Shown: one piece after another, positions 1-5,570 of the stretch
Numbering within the stretch: the first letter of the stretch is position 1
Layout of the letters: every line of letters begins with the position of its first letter
Source of the DNA: Burkholderiaceae bacterium
GTDB lineage: Bacteria; Pseudomonadota; Gammaproteobacteria; Burkholderiales; Burkholderiaceae_C
NCBI GenBank assembly: GCA_031276435.1
Contig: JAISNB010000086.1
Coordinates: forward strand, 1 to 8,408
Reading direction: 5' to 3'
DNA length: 8,408 nt
The notes under the pieces: model-generated
What the model was told of the DNA's origin: nothing
Seen by the model: only the letters and a program-made list of their open reading frames with translations
Database searches by the model: none
Made by a program: the position numbers and the translations under genes

Positions 1-129
1 ATTCTGGCCGAACAGCAGGAGATTGCGGACACCTTCTTCGACCTCAAGCTCATTCCCAGGCGTCTTCAGATCGGCAGCAGCGCGGTGCGCTCGCCCTGGG
101 CGGCGTTTGATACGCCCGCATGCCATTGA
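1..129 (+). CDS. ssuA: SsuA-type sulfonate-binding protein, C-terminal end (partial)
   Basis: Frame 1 is open from the window edge to TGA at 127-129 and gives 42 residues. It contains AEQQEIADTFFDLKLIPR, which matches the usual C-terminus of aliphatic-sulfonate ABC transporter binding proteins (a conserved QQ.IADTFF.LKLIP stretch just before the end). Such proteins are periplasmic and deliver sulfonates to the SsuC/SsuB importer. The last ~15 residues, rich in Ser, Ala and Pro and ending in CH, are not a family signature I recognise. The 5' part lies outside the window. It is separate from the complete binding protein at 2500-3486, so the locus carries two binding-protein genes. A terminator-like hairpin follows, so it may be a separate transcription unit from ssuD. 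Confidence 0.8.
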   Translation: MLAEQQEIADTFFDLKLIPRRLQIGSSAVRSPWAAFDTPACH

Positions 130-197
130 AAGGTGATCGCGCCATGCCCGCAACAGGAGTAGTACGCCACATCCGCTTTCCCGCTTTTGCCGCGCGC

Positions 198-226
198 GGC
201 GCGTTTGGTGCGCCACACGCTTTTTT
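198..226 (+). terminator. weak intrinsic-terminator-like hairpin with T6 run
   Basis: GGCGC at 198-202 can pair with GCGCC at 210-214, and six T follow at 221-226. An alternative fold pairs GCGT (201-204) plus GTG (208-210) with CAC (214-216) plus ACGC (217-220), which puts the stem directly against the T-run. It lies between the partial ssuA and ssuD and could end the upstream transcript. The stems are short, and a separate perfect palindrome (GCCGCGCGCGGC, 189-200) overlaps. The rest of the 130-338 spacer shows no clear sigma-70 promoter to me. Confidence 0.35.
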
Positions 227-338
227 GTCCGTGAGGGCGTTTTGCCCCAAAGGCGCACCGGATTTCACGCCAGCAGCAGGCTTTGTGGCCTGAGAGCATT
301 TTTCATCCATCCAAGAGAGCAACGAGAGAGGTATCGAC

Positions 339-1511
339 ATGCAGGTTTTCTGGTTTATTCCCACGCACGGCGATGGCCGTTACCTGGGCACGTCCGAGGG
401 CGCGCGCGAGTTGAGCCACGACTACATCAAGCAAATCGCCATTGCCGCCGACAGTCTGGGCTACGAAGGCGTGCTGATCCCCACGGGCCGCTCGTGCGAA
501 GACCCTTGGGTGCTGGCCTCCAGCCTGATCGGCTTTACCAGACGGCTCAAATTCCTGGTGGCCGTGCGCCCCGGCCTGCACCTGCCCAGCCTGGCCGCGC
601 GCATGGCGGCCAGCTTTGACCGGCTTTCCGGCGGCCGCTTGCTCATCAACCTGGTCGCGGGCGGCGACCAGACCGAGTTCGCGGGCGACGGCCTGTTCCT
701 CGACCATGCCGCGCGCTACGCGCAGGCGACCGAGTTCATCCGCATCTGGCGCGAGATTCTGGCGCGCAGTCACGAGGGGCAGGCGCTGGACTACGAGGGC
801 CAATACCTCTCGGTCAAGGGCGCCAAGCTTTTGTTTCCGCCAGTGCAAAGGCCGCATCCGCCGGTGTACTTTGGCGGCTCATCGCCCGTGGCGCACGAGT
901 TGGCCGCCGAGCAGGTCGACGCCTATCTGACCTGGGGCGAGCCGCCCGCCGAAGTGGCCAAAAAGATTGCCGATGTGCGCGCCCGGGCCGCGCGCCACGG
1001 CCGCACGCTCAAATTTGGCATCCGCCTGCATGTGATCGTGCGCGAGAGCGACAGCGCCGCGTGGGCCGCCGCCGAAGACCTCATCAGCCGCGTCAAGGAC
1101 GAGACCGTGGCGCAGGCGCAGGCCGTGTTCGCGCGCATGGATTCCGAAGGCCAGCGGCGCATGGCCGCGCTGCACCAGGGCGGCGCCAAACGCAGCCGCG
1201 CCGATCTGGAGATCAGCCCCAACCTGTGGGCTGGCGTGGGCCTGGTGCGCGGCGGCGCGGGCACGGCGCTGGTGGGCGACGCCAAAACCGTGGCCGCGCG
1301 CATTCAGGAATACGCGGCTTTGGGCATCGAGGTGTTCGTGCTCTCGGGTTACCCGCATCTGGACGAGGCCCACCGTTTTGCCGAACTGGTTTTCCCGCTG
1401 CTGCCGCTCACATTGCGGGAGCGTTTGACTGGCGGCTCGCCGCAGGCTTTTGGCGAGGCCGTGGGCAACCAGTACCTGCCGCCGCGCGCCGCAAAGGACA
1501 CGTTGCCATGA
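339..1511 (+). CDS. ssuD: FMNH2-dependent alkanesulfonate monooxygenase SsuD
   Basis: The 390-residue protein aligns from memory with E. coli SsuD (381 aa) along its whole length: N-terminal FWFIPTHGDGRYLGT, then PTGRSCEDPW, AGDGLFLDH, GAKLLFPP, YFGGSS, YLTWGEPP, FGIRLHVIVRE, NLWAGVGLVRGGAGTALVGD and VLSGYPHLDEA. Residues matching the E. coli active site are present: C53 (Cys54), R229/H231 (Arg226/His228), R304 (Arg297) and Y338/H340 (Tyr331/His333). It is a cytoplasmic bacterial-luciferase-like TIM-barrel flavoenzyme that splits C1 and longer alkanesulfonates to aldehyde and sulfite, using FMNH2 and O2. A small insertion near residues 282-288 and a longer C-terminal tail explain the extra length. 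The ATG is chosen because of the purine-rich GAGAGAGG at 324-331. The stop overlaps the next start by ATGA (1508-1511). The partner reductase SsuE is not in this window. Confidence 0.97.
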   Translation: MQVFWFIPTHGDGRYLGTSEGARELSHDYIKQIAIAADSLGYEGVLIPTGRSCEDPWVLASSLIGFTRRLKFLVAVRPGLHLPSLAARMAASFDRLSGGRLLINLVAGGDQTEFAGDGLFLDHAARYAQATEFIRIWREILARSHEGQALDYEGQYLSVKGAKLLFPPVQRPHPPVYFGGSSPVAHELAAEQVDAYLTWGEPPAEVAKKIADVRARAARHGRTLKFGIRLHVIVRESDSAAWAAAEDLISRVKDETVAQAQAVFARMDSEGQRRMAALHQGGAKRSRADLEISPNLWAGVGLVRGGAGTALVGDAKTVAARIQEYAALGIEVFVLSGYPHLDEAHRFAELVFPLLPLTLRERLTGGSPQAFGEAVGNQYLPPRAAKDTLP

Positions 1512-1576
1512 CCATGACCACGCATTACGGCATCAACCCCGCACCGCCACCGCTGCCACCGGGAGAGGCGGCATGA
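1508..1576 (+). CDS. 22-codon micro-ORF bridging ssuD and ssuC (candidate translational coupler)
   Basis: This small ORF was found by reading the ssuD-ssuC spacer. It starts at the ATG of the ATGA that ends ssuD (1508-1511) and stops at the TGA of a second ATGA (1573-1576) containing the ssuC start. It has a Shine-Dalgarno-like AAAGGA at 1493-1498, nine bases before its ATG, and a second in-frame ATG at 1514. The peptide is MTMTTHYGINP followed by a Pro-rich end (PPPLPPGEAA). The ssuC Shine-Dalgarno (GGGAGAGG, 1561-1568) lies inside it. The likely role is re-initiation coupling: ribosomes finishing ssuD translate the micro-ORF and re-start at ssuC, with the proline run perhaps slowing them. 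I know of no homologue. It may be a chance reading of a short spacer. Confidence 0.45.
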   Translation: MTMTTHYGINPAPPPLPPGEAA

Positions 1577-2472
1577 CAAACACCGTTCGGGAACTGCAAG
1601 TTACCCCTGTGCCCGCGGCGGCGCTGCCCGATGCCGCGCCAGCGGCGCCCGGTGGTGGTGGCGCCTCTGGCGGCGCGTTGCTGGCCGCATCCGCGCTGCA
1701 ACTGCTGCGCACCGTGTGGCGCCGCCTGCTGCCGTGGCTGGTGCCCATGGCGCTGATTGCCGTGTGGCAGGCTTCATCGTCGCTGGGCTGGCTTTCCACC
1801 CGCGTGCTGCCCGCGCCGCTTGAGGTGGCCAAGGCCGCCTGGACGCTGACCGCATCGGGCGAGCTTTGGACGCACGTCAAGATCAGCGCGGGCCGCGCCT
1901 TTGCAGGGCTGGCTGTGGGTGGCGGACTGGGGCTGGCGCTTGGCCTGCTGACTGGATCGCTGCGCATCTTCGAGACGCTGCTGGACTCCACCATCCAGAT
2001 GGTGCGCAACATTCCGGCGCTGGCGCTCATTCCGCTGGTCATTCTGTGGTTCGGCATTGACGAGACGGCCAAGCTCTTTCTCATCAGCGTGACGGTGTTT
2101 TTCCCGATCTACCTGAACACCTTCCACGGCATCCGCAATGTCGACCCGCAGCTCATCGAGATGGGCCGCACCTATGGCCTGCCGCGATGGCTGCTTTACC
2201 GCGACATCATCCTGCCCGGCGCGCTGTCGTCCATCCTGGTTGGCCTGCGTTTTTCGCTGGGCCTGATGTGGGTGATGCTGATCGTGGCCGAAACCATCTC
2301 CGCGCAGTCGGGCATTGGCTATCTGACGATGAACGCGCGCGAGTTTCTGCAAACCGACATCGTGCTCGTCGGCATTTTGCTGTACGCGCTGCTGGGCAAG
2401 CTGGCCGACGTGTTCGCGCGCGCGCTGGAGCACTGGTGGTTGCGCTGGCACCCCGGCTATCAATCCAAGTAA
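1573..2472 (+). CDS. ssuC: Sulfonate ABC transporter permease SsuC
   Basis: This is a 299-residue inner-membrane permease of the BPD_transp_1 family. Hydrophobic segments lie near residues 52-68, 109-128, 148-160, 167-182, 220-239 and 262-281. The cytoplasmic EAA loop that contacts the ATPase is clear at about 195-226 (IEMGRTYGLP...IILPGALSSILVGLR), and RNIPALALIPLVILWFGI is typical of SsuC/TauC permeases. The chosen ATG overlaps the micro-ORF stop (ATGA, 1573-1576) and has GGGAGAGG at 1561-1568. The open frame extends upstream to 1450, but that part overlaps ssuD and lacks a matching signal. Compared with E. coli SsuC (263 aa), it has an extra N-terminal Ala/Pro/Gly-rich stretch (residues ~12-40), probably a flexible cytoplasmic tail. 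ssuA follows after 27 bases. Confidence 0.93.
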   Translation: MTNTVRELQVTPVPAAALPDAAPAAPGGGGASGGALLAASALQLLRTVWRRLLPWLVPMALIAVWQASSSLGWLSTRVLPAPLEVAKAAWTLTASGELWTHVKISAGRAFAGLAVGGGLGLALGLLTGSLRIFETLLDSTIQMVRNIPALALIPLVILWFGIDETAKLFLISVTVFFPIYLNTFHGIRNVDPQLIEMGRTYGLPRWLLYRDIILPGALSSILVGLRFSLGLMWVMLIVAETISAQSGIGYLTMNAREFLQTDIVLVGILLYALLGKLADVFARALEHWWLRWHPGYQSK

Positions 2473-2499
2473 CCCCAAAACCCCCGAGAGGAATCACAC

Positions 2500-3486
2500 A
2501 TGACATACCGCACTGCCGCCAACGCCACCTTCTCGCGCCGTGGCGCGCTCGCCGCCCTGGGCGCACTGGCCGCAAGCCTGGCCTGGGCGCCCACCGCCGC
2601 CGCAGCAGCATCCAGCAGCGTGCGCATCGGCTTTCAGAAATCGTCCACGCTGATTGCCGTACTCAAGGCCCGGGGCACGCTGGAAAAACAGCTTGCCGCC
2701 CTGGGCGTGACGCCCGAGTGGCACGAATTCAGCAGTGGCCTGCCGCTGCTGGAGGCGCTGAATCTGGACAATCTGGATTTCAGCGCCGACGTGGCCGATA
2801 CCGTGCCCGTGTTTGCGCAGGCCGCTGGCGCGCAACTTGTTTTCGTGGCGCAGGAAGCGCCATCGCCCGCGGCCCAGGCCATTTTGGTCAGGGCCGACTC
2901 GCCGCTGAAAACCGTGGCCGACCTCAAGGGCAAGAAAGTGGGCTTTGCCAAGGCCGCTGGCGCGCATTACCTGCTGATTGCCGCGCTGAACAAGGCGGGC
3001 CTGGCGTTTGCCGACATTCAGCCCGCCTACCTCACGCCCGCCGATGGCCGCGCCGCGTTCGAGAAAGGCGCCATCGACGCCTGGGTGGTGTGGGATCCGT
3101 TTGTTTCCGCCGCGCAGCGCCAGTCTGGCGCGCGCGTGCTGACCGACGGCACCGGGCTGGCCTTGTACCAGCGCTATTACCTGGCCAGCGCCAAATTTGC
3201 CGCCGCGCGGCCCGATGTGCTGCGCGTGCTCTACGCCGAGCTGGAAAAAGCCGGCAAGTGGGTCAAGCAAAACCCCGCCGAGGCGGCGGCGCTGCTGGCG
3301 CCCGTGTGGGGGCTGGACGAGGCCACCGTCGCACAGGCCAACAGCCGCCGCAGCTATGCCGTGCGGCCCGTCACGCCGGACAACCTGGGCGAGCAGCAAA
3401 AAATTGCCGACGCCTTCTGGGGCGGAAAGCTGTTGCCGCGCAAGGTCAATGCGACCGACGTGACACTGTTCAGGCCCGGAGCGTGA
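2500..3486 (+). CDS. ssuA: Aliphatic sulfonate ABC transporter substrate-binding protein (second SsuA)
   Basis: This is a 328-residue periplasmic binding protein of the SsuA/TauA/NrtA group. Residues 1-37 form a signal peptide with a twin-arginine-like FSRRGALAAL followed by an Ala-rich hydrophobic run and AAAA before the mature start near residue 38. Export could be Tat or Sec. The mature part begins with VRIGFQKSSTLIAVLK, the usual SsuA opening, followed by LKGKKVGFAKAAGAHYLL, GAIDAWVVWDPF and QQKIADAFWGGKLLPRKVN near the end. It would capture sulfonates for SsuC-SsuB. AGAGGA at 2487-2492, seven bases before ATG, supports the start. Its position between ssuC and ssuB is unlike E. coli, and with the partial gene at 1-129 the locus has two binding proteins, perhaps with different substrates. 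Its stop overlaps a possible GTG start of ssuB. Confidence 0.93.
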   Translation: MTYRTAANATFSRRGALAALGALAASLAWAPTAAAAASSSVRIGFQKSSTLIAVLKARGTLEKQLAALGVTPEWHEFSSGLPLLEALNLDNLDFSADVADTVPVFAQAAGAQLVFVAQEAPSPAAQAILVRADSPLKTVADLKGKKVGFAKAAGAHYLLIAALNKAGLAFADIQPAYLTPADGRAAFEKGAIDAWVVWDPFVSAAQRQSGARVLTDGTGLALYQRYYLASAKFAAARPDVLRVLYAELEKAGKWVKQNPAEAAALLAPVWGLDEATVAQANSRRSYAVRPVTPDNLGEQQKIADAFWGGKLLPRKVNATDVTLFRPGA

Positions 3487-3494
3487 GCGCCGCC

Positions 3495-4379
3495 ATGACC
3501 AGCGCCACCATTGCCACTGTTTTCGCGCCATCCACGCCTGCCGATGCCGCCGCGCCACTGCCCGAATCTGGCGGCGAGGGCGGCGGCGTGCGTCTGGAAG
3601 TGCGCGATCTGCACAAACGCTACGGCCAGCGCGAGGTGCTGCGCAACGCGCAGCTTGCCATCGAGCCGGGCGAATTCATCGCCATCGTGGGCCGCAGCGG
3701 CTGCGGCAAAAGCACGTTGCTGCGGCTTGTCGCCGGACTGGAAGCGCCCAGCGCGGGCGCGCTTTGCATCAACGGCCAGGCCGTGCATGGCCTGCACGCG
3801 GACACGCGCATCATGTTCCAGGAAGCGCGCCTGCTGCCCTGGCGCAGCGTGCTGGGCAATGTGACGCTTGGCTTGGCCGCACACCTGCGCGCGCGTGGCC
3901 GCGAGGTGCTGGCCCAGGTGGGCCTGGCCGACCGCGAGCGCGAATGGCCCGCGCGCCTGTCGGGTGGCCAGCGCCAGCGCGTGGCCCTGGCGCGCGCACT
4001 GGTGCACCGCCCGCGCCTGTTGCTGCTGGACGAGCCGCTGGGCGCGCTTGACGCGCTCACGCGCATCGAGATGCACCGCCTCATCGAAAACCTGTGGCAG
4101 CGCCACCGCTTTACCGCGCTGCTGGTCACGCACGACGTGCAAGAGGCCGTGGCGCTGGCCGACCGCGTGATCCTGATTGAAGATGGCCGCATCGCGCTGG
4201 ACGAGCGCATTGCGCTGGCGCGACCGCGCTCGCAAGGCGATCCGGCCTTTGCCGCCATCGAAAAACGCATTCTCGACCGCGTGTTGCAAAAGCCCGCGGG
4301 CGATGCGCCGCCGCCACCGCCGCCCGTCGACACAAGCTGGCCGGGCGTTCCCGCACACGGCCTGCGCTGGGCCATCTGA
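3495..4379 (+). CDS. ssuB: Sulfonate ABC transporter ATP-binding protein SsuB
   Basis: This is a 294-residue ABC ATPase with a full motif set: Walker A GRSGCGKST (66-74), Q-loop Gln109 in MFQEARLLPW, signature LSGGQ (155-159), Walker B LLLLDEP (175-181), D-loop GALD and switch His213 in LLVTHD. MFQEARLLPWR and the compact helical domain are typical of SsuB/TauB. It energises sulfonate import through SsuC. The start is uncertain: ATG 3495 has only a GTGAG/GGAG-like signal, while GTG 3483 would overlap the ssuA stop (GTGA) and add four residues. Two low-complexity ends stand out: about 35 Ala/Pro/Gly-rich residues before the ABC domain, and a C-terminal stretch with seven prolines (DAPPPPPPVD). 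Both lie outside the catalytic core. Confidence 0.93.
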   Translation: MTSATIATVFAPSTPADAAAPLPESGGEGGGVRLEVRDLHKRYGQREVLRNAQLAIEPGEFIAIVGRSGCGKSTLLRLVAGLEAPSAGALCINGQAVHGLHADTRIMFQEARLLPWRSVLGNVTLGLAAHLRARGREVLAQVGLADREREWPARLSGGQRQRVALARALVHRPRLLLLDEPLGALDALTRIEMHRLIENLWQRHRFTALLVTHDVQEAVALADRVILIEDGRIALDERIALARPRSQGDPAFAAIEKRILDRVLQKPAGDAPPPPPPVDTSWPGVPAHGLRWAI

Positions 4380-4445
4380 TGGTCGCTGCCGCCGCAAACA
4401 CCCCGATTCCCGCGTTCCATTCCGGACTTTTCAAGGAGAAAAAAC

Positions 4446-4667
4446 ATGTCCACCATTCAAGCCATCAATGTGCGCAACCAGTTCAAGGGCAAGGTGCGCG
4501 AAATCATCCGCGGCGACGTGGTCTCTGAAATCGACGTCGAAACGCCCTGGGGCGGCATCGTCACATCGGTCATCACCACGCGCTCGGTGGACGACTTGCA
4601 TCTGGTCGTCGGCTCGGAAGTGGTCGCGCTGGTCAAATCCACCGAAGTGGCGCTGGCCAAGCTGTAA
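4446..4667 (+). CDS. ssuF: Mop/TOBE-domain molybdopterin-binding-like protein SsuF
   Basis: This 73-residue protein is a single Mop (TOBE/molbindin) domain: RNQFKGKVREI near the start, SEIDVETPWGGIVTSVIT in the middle and the hallmark ending EVVALVKSTEVALAK. Stand-alone Mop proteins form oligomers that bind oxyanions such as molybdate. Position after ssuB matches ssuF of Pseudomonas putida S-313 (ssuEADCBF), reported as needed for growth on aliphatic sulfonates; the mechanism is not something I know to be settled. The start is well supported by AAGGAG at 4433-4438, seven bases before ATG. The 66-base gap after ssuB contains no other gene. It is probably the last gene of the operon. A generic molbindin role unrelated to sulfonates remains possible. 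Confidence 0.88.
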   Translation: MSTIQAINVRNQFKGKVREIIRGDVVSEIDVETPWGGIVTSVITTRSVDDLHLVVGSEVVALVKSTEVALAKL

Positions 4668-4784
4668 CCGCGCGCGCCGCCTGTCTTTTTGAAAAGCAGC
4701 CTCAACGCAAGGCGCGCGCCGCGTGCCCTGCCCCGCGTTGCGGTTGCTGCACAATCCGGGTTTTGGCCTTGCCCCTTGCCCCGA

Positions 4785-5306
4785 ATGACCCCAAAGCAAA
4801 AAGACAGCGGCAGCGCCGCCGCCGCCCCGCCCGCGCCGCAGCAACCGGACGCCATGCAGGACAACGTCTGGCTGGCCGGATTGGGCGCGTGGGCACAAGC
4901 ACAGGCGCGTGGCACCGAGGCCTTTGACGCACTGGTGCAAACCGGGTTGGAACAACAGGCCAGGGCGCGCGAGCTGGCCGAATCCGAACTGACCCGCGCC
5001 GCGCAGCACTTTGCCACGCTGACAGCCAGCGCATCGGCCATGCCGTGGGACCGGCTCAGCGGCATTTTTGAAACCCGCGTGGCGCGCGCCATGGAGCACT
5101 TGGGTGTGCCCACGCCGCAAACTTTGCTGGCGCTGACGCGCCGCATCGACCAACTGGAGCGCCGCATCGCGCAACTGGAAAAAGCGCCCGCCGCCGCCGC
5201 ATCTGGCGCGCGCCCGGCGGTGCAGGCAAAGGCGCGGCCCAAACCCCCAACCCCGGGCGCGGTGCGCAAAAAACCTGTCAATCGGGGCGCGGCGCGCAAG
5301 CGTTGA
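4785..5306 (+). CDS. Phasin family protein (polyhydroxyalkanoate granule-associated)
   Basis: This 173-residue protein resembles the poly(hydroxyalkanoate) granule-associated phasin family (PhaI/PhaF type). After a low-complexity start (residues 8-20), NVWLAGLGAWAQAQARGTEAFDALVQTG at 27-54 is the typical phasin segment. A helical region with LTRRIDQLERRIAQLEK (117-133) looks like a short coiled coil for oligomerisation. The tail from ~137 is rich in Ala, Pro, Lys and Arg and ends in RKR, like the histone-like DNA-binding tail of PhaF. It would coat PHA granules in the cytoplasm and may tether them to the nucleoid. ATG 4785 is chosen because the sequence upstream in frame (from 4689) does not look coding. 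The Shine-Dalgarno is poor. CACAAT at 4750-4755 could be a -10 element, but no good -35 is seen. Confidence 0.8.
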   Translation: MTPKQKDSGSAAAAPPAPQQPDAMQDNVWLAGLGAWAQAQARGTEAFDALVQTGLEQQARARELAESELTRAAQHFATLTASASAMPWDRLSGIFETRVARAMEHLGVPTPQTLLALTRRIDQLERRIAQLEKAPAAAASGARPAVQAKARPKPPTPGAVRKKPVNRGAARKR

Positions 5307-5312
5307 TTTTTT
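5278..5312 (+). terminator. candidate intrinsic terminator at the phasin stop
   Basis: TCAA (5278-5281) plus CG (5283-5284, with T5282 bulged) pair with CG plus TTGA (5301-5306). Inside, GCGC (5287-5290) can pair with GCGC (5294-5297). Six T follow at once (5307-5312). The structure overlaps the last codons and the TGA of the phasin gene. The interrupted stem makes this only moderately strong. Confidence 0.4.
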
Positions 5313-5433
5313 GCTGGCTGGCCTGTGATGGCCGCAAACCGTTGCGCGCGCAAGCCCGGAGCCTTATCGCCCCTTGCATGCATCGTCCAGACGCATGGCG
5401 CGCCCGTTGCCCGAAATTCCCCGACTGCCGCGC

Positions 5434-5458
5434 GCCGCGCGGGATCTGATCGCGCGGC
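5434..5458. repeat. perfect 8-bp inverted repeat upstream of the TetR gene (possible operator)
   Basis: GCCGCGCG at 5434-5441 and CGCGCGGC at 5451-5458 are exact reverse complements separated by nine bases (GGATCTGAT). The arms lie in the 263-base gap between the phasin gene and the regulator, about 35 bases upstream of a possible -10. TetR proteins often bind palindromes near their own genes, so it could be an operator. GC-only arms in GC-rich DNA also arise by chance. The rest of the gap (5313-5433) shows no gene or RNA that I can recognise. Confidence 0.3.
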
Positions 5459-5493
5459 AAACGGCGTCCGTCAACCAGCCCCGCGCGTCCCGG

Positions 5494-5499
5494 TAAACT
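5494..5499 (+). promoter_or_regulatory. possible -10 element before the regulator leader ORF
   Basis: TAAACT matches four of six positions of TATAAT and lies 11 bases before the ATG of the leader ORF (5511). Transcription starting about 5506 would give an almost leaderless message. No convincing -35 is seen at the expected distance. A similar TAGACTTGG lies just before the amidohydrolase start. Confidence 0.3.
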
Positions 5500-5510
5500 T
5501 TGGCCGTACC

Positions 5511-5570
5511 ATGAACAAGACGACGCCCGGCCCCGCATTGCGCCACGCGCCGCTCTGGCGGAGCCGGTGA
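5511..5570 (+). CDS. 19-codon leader ORF overlapping the TetR start (uncertain)
   Basis: ATG 5511 opens a 19-residue frame (MNKTTPGPALRHAPLWRSR) that ends with TGA at 5568-5570. The final A is the first base of the regulator ATG (TGATG), a classic re-initiation junction. There is no Shine-Dalgarno before 5511, but a possible -10 is close, so it would have to be translated from a near-leaderless transcript. No homology is recognised. It could be a chance frame; the regulator has its own GGAG. Confidence 0.28.
   Translation: MNKTTPGPALRHAPLWRSR

Noticed and set aside
227..338. Sigma-70 promoter for ssuD
   Set aside because: TTGTGG at 283-288 resembles a -35 box, but no acceptable -10 lies 15-19 bases downstream. 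CysB/Cbl-type sites cannot be called by eye.
2187..3494. Long upstream extension of the ssuB frame
   Set aside because: The frame is open for 730 codons, but this part overlaps ssuC and ssuA and reads as Arg/Ala/Gly-rich nonsense. The ABC domain starts near 3590 and starts at 3483/3495 suit it.
4670..4719. Terminator after ssuF
   Set aside because: GCGCGCGCC (4670-4678) can pair with GGCGCGCGC (4711-4719), but the loop is 32 bases and no T-run follows. The T5 at 4686-4690 lies within the loop, next to a tiny CTTTT/AAAAG stem.
5325..5570. 81-codon frame between the phasin and TetR genes
   Set aside because: No ribosome site, no recognisable motif, and Arg/Ala/Pro composition of noncoding GC-rich DNA. 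Only its last 19 codons, with their own ATG and a coupled stop, were kept as a weak candidate.
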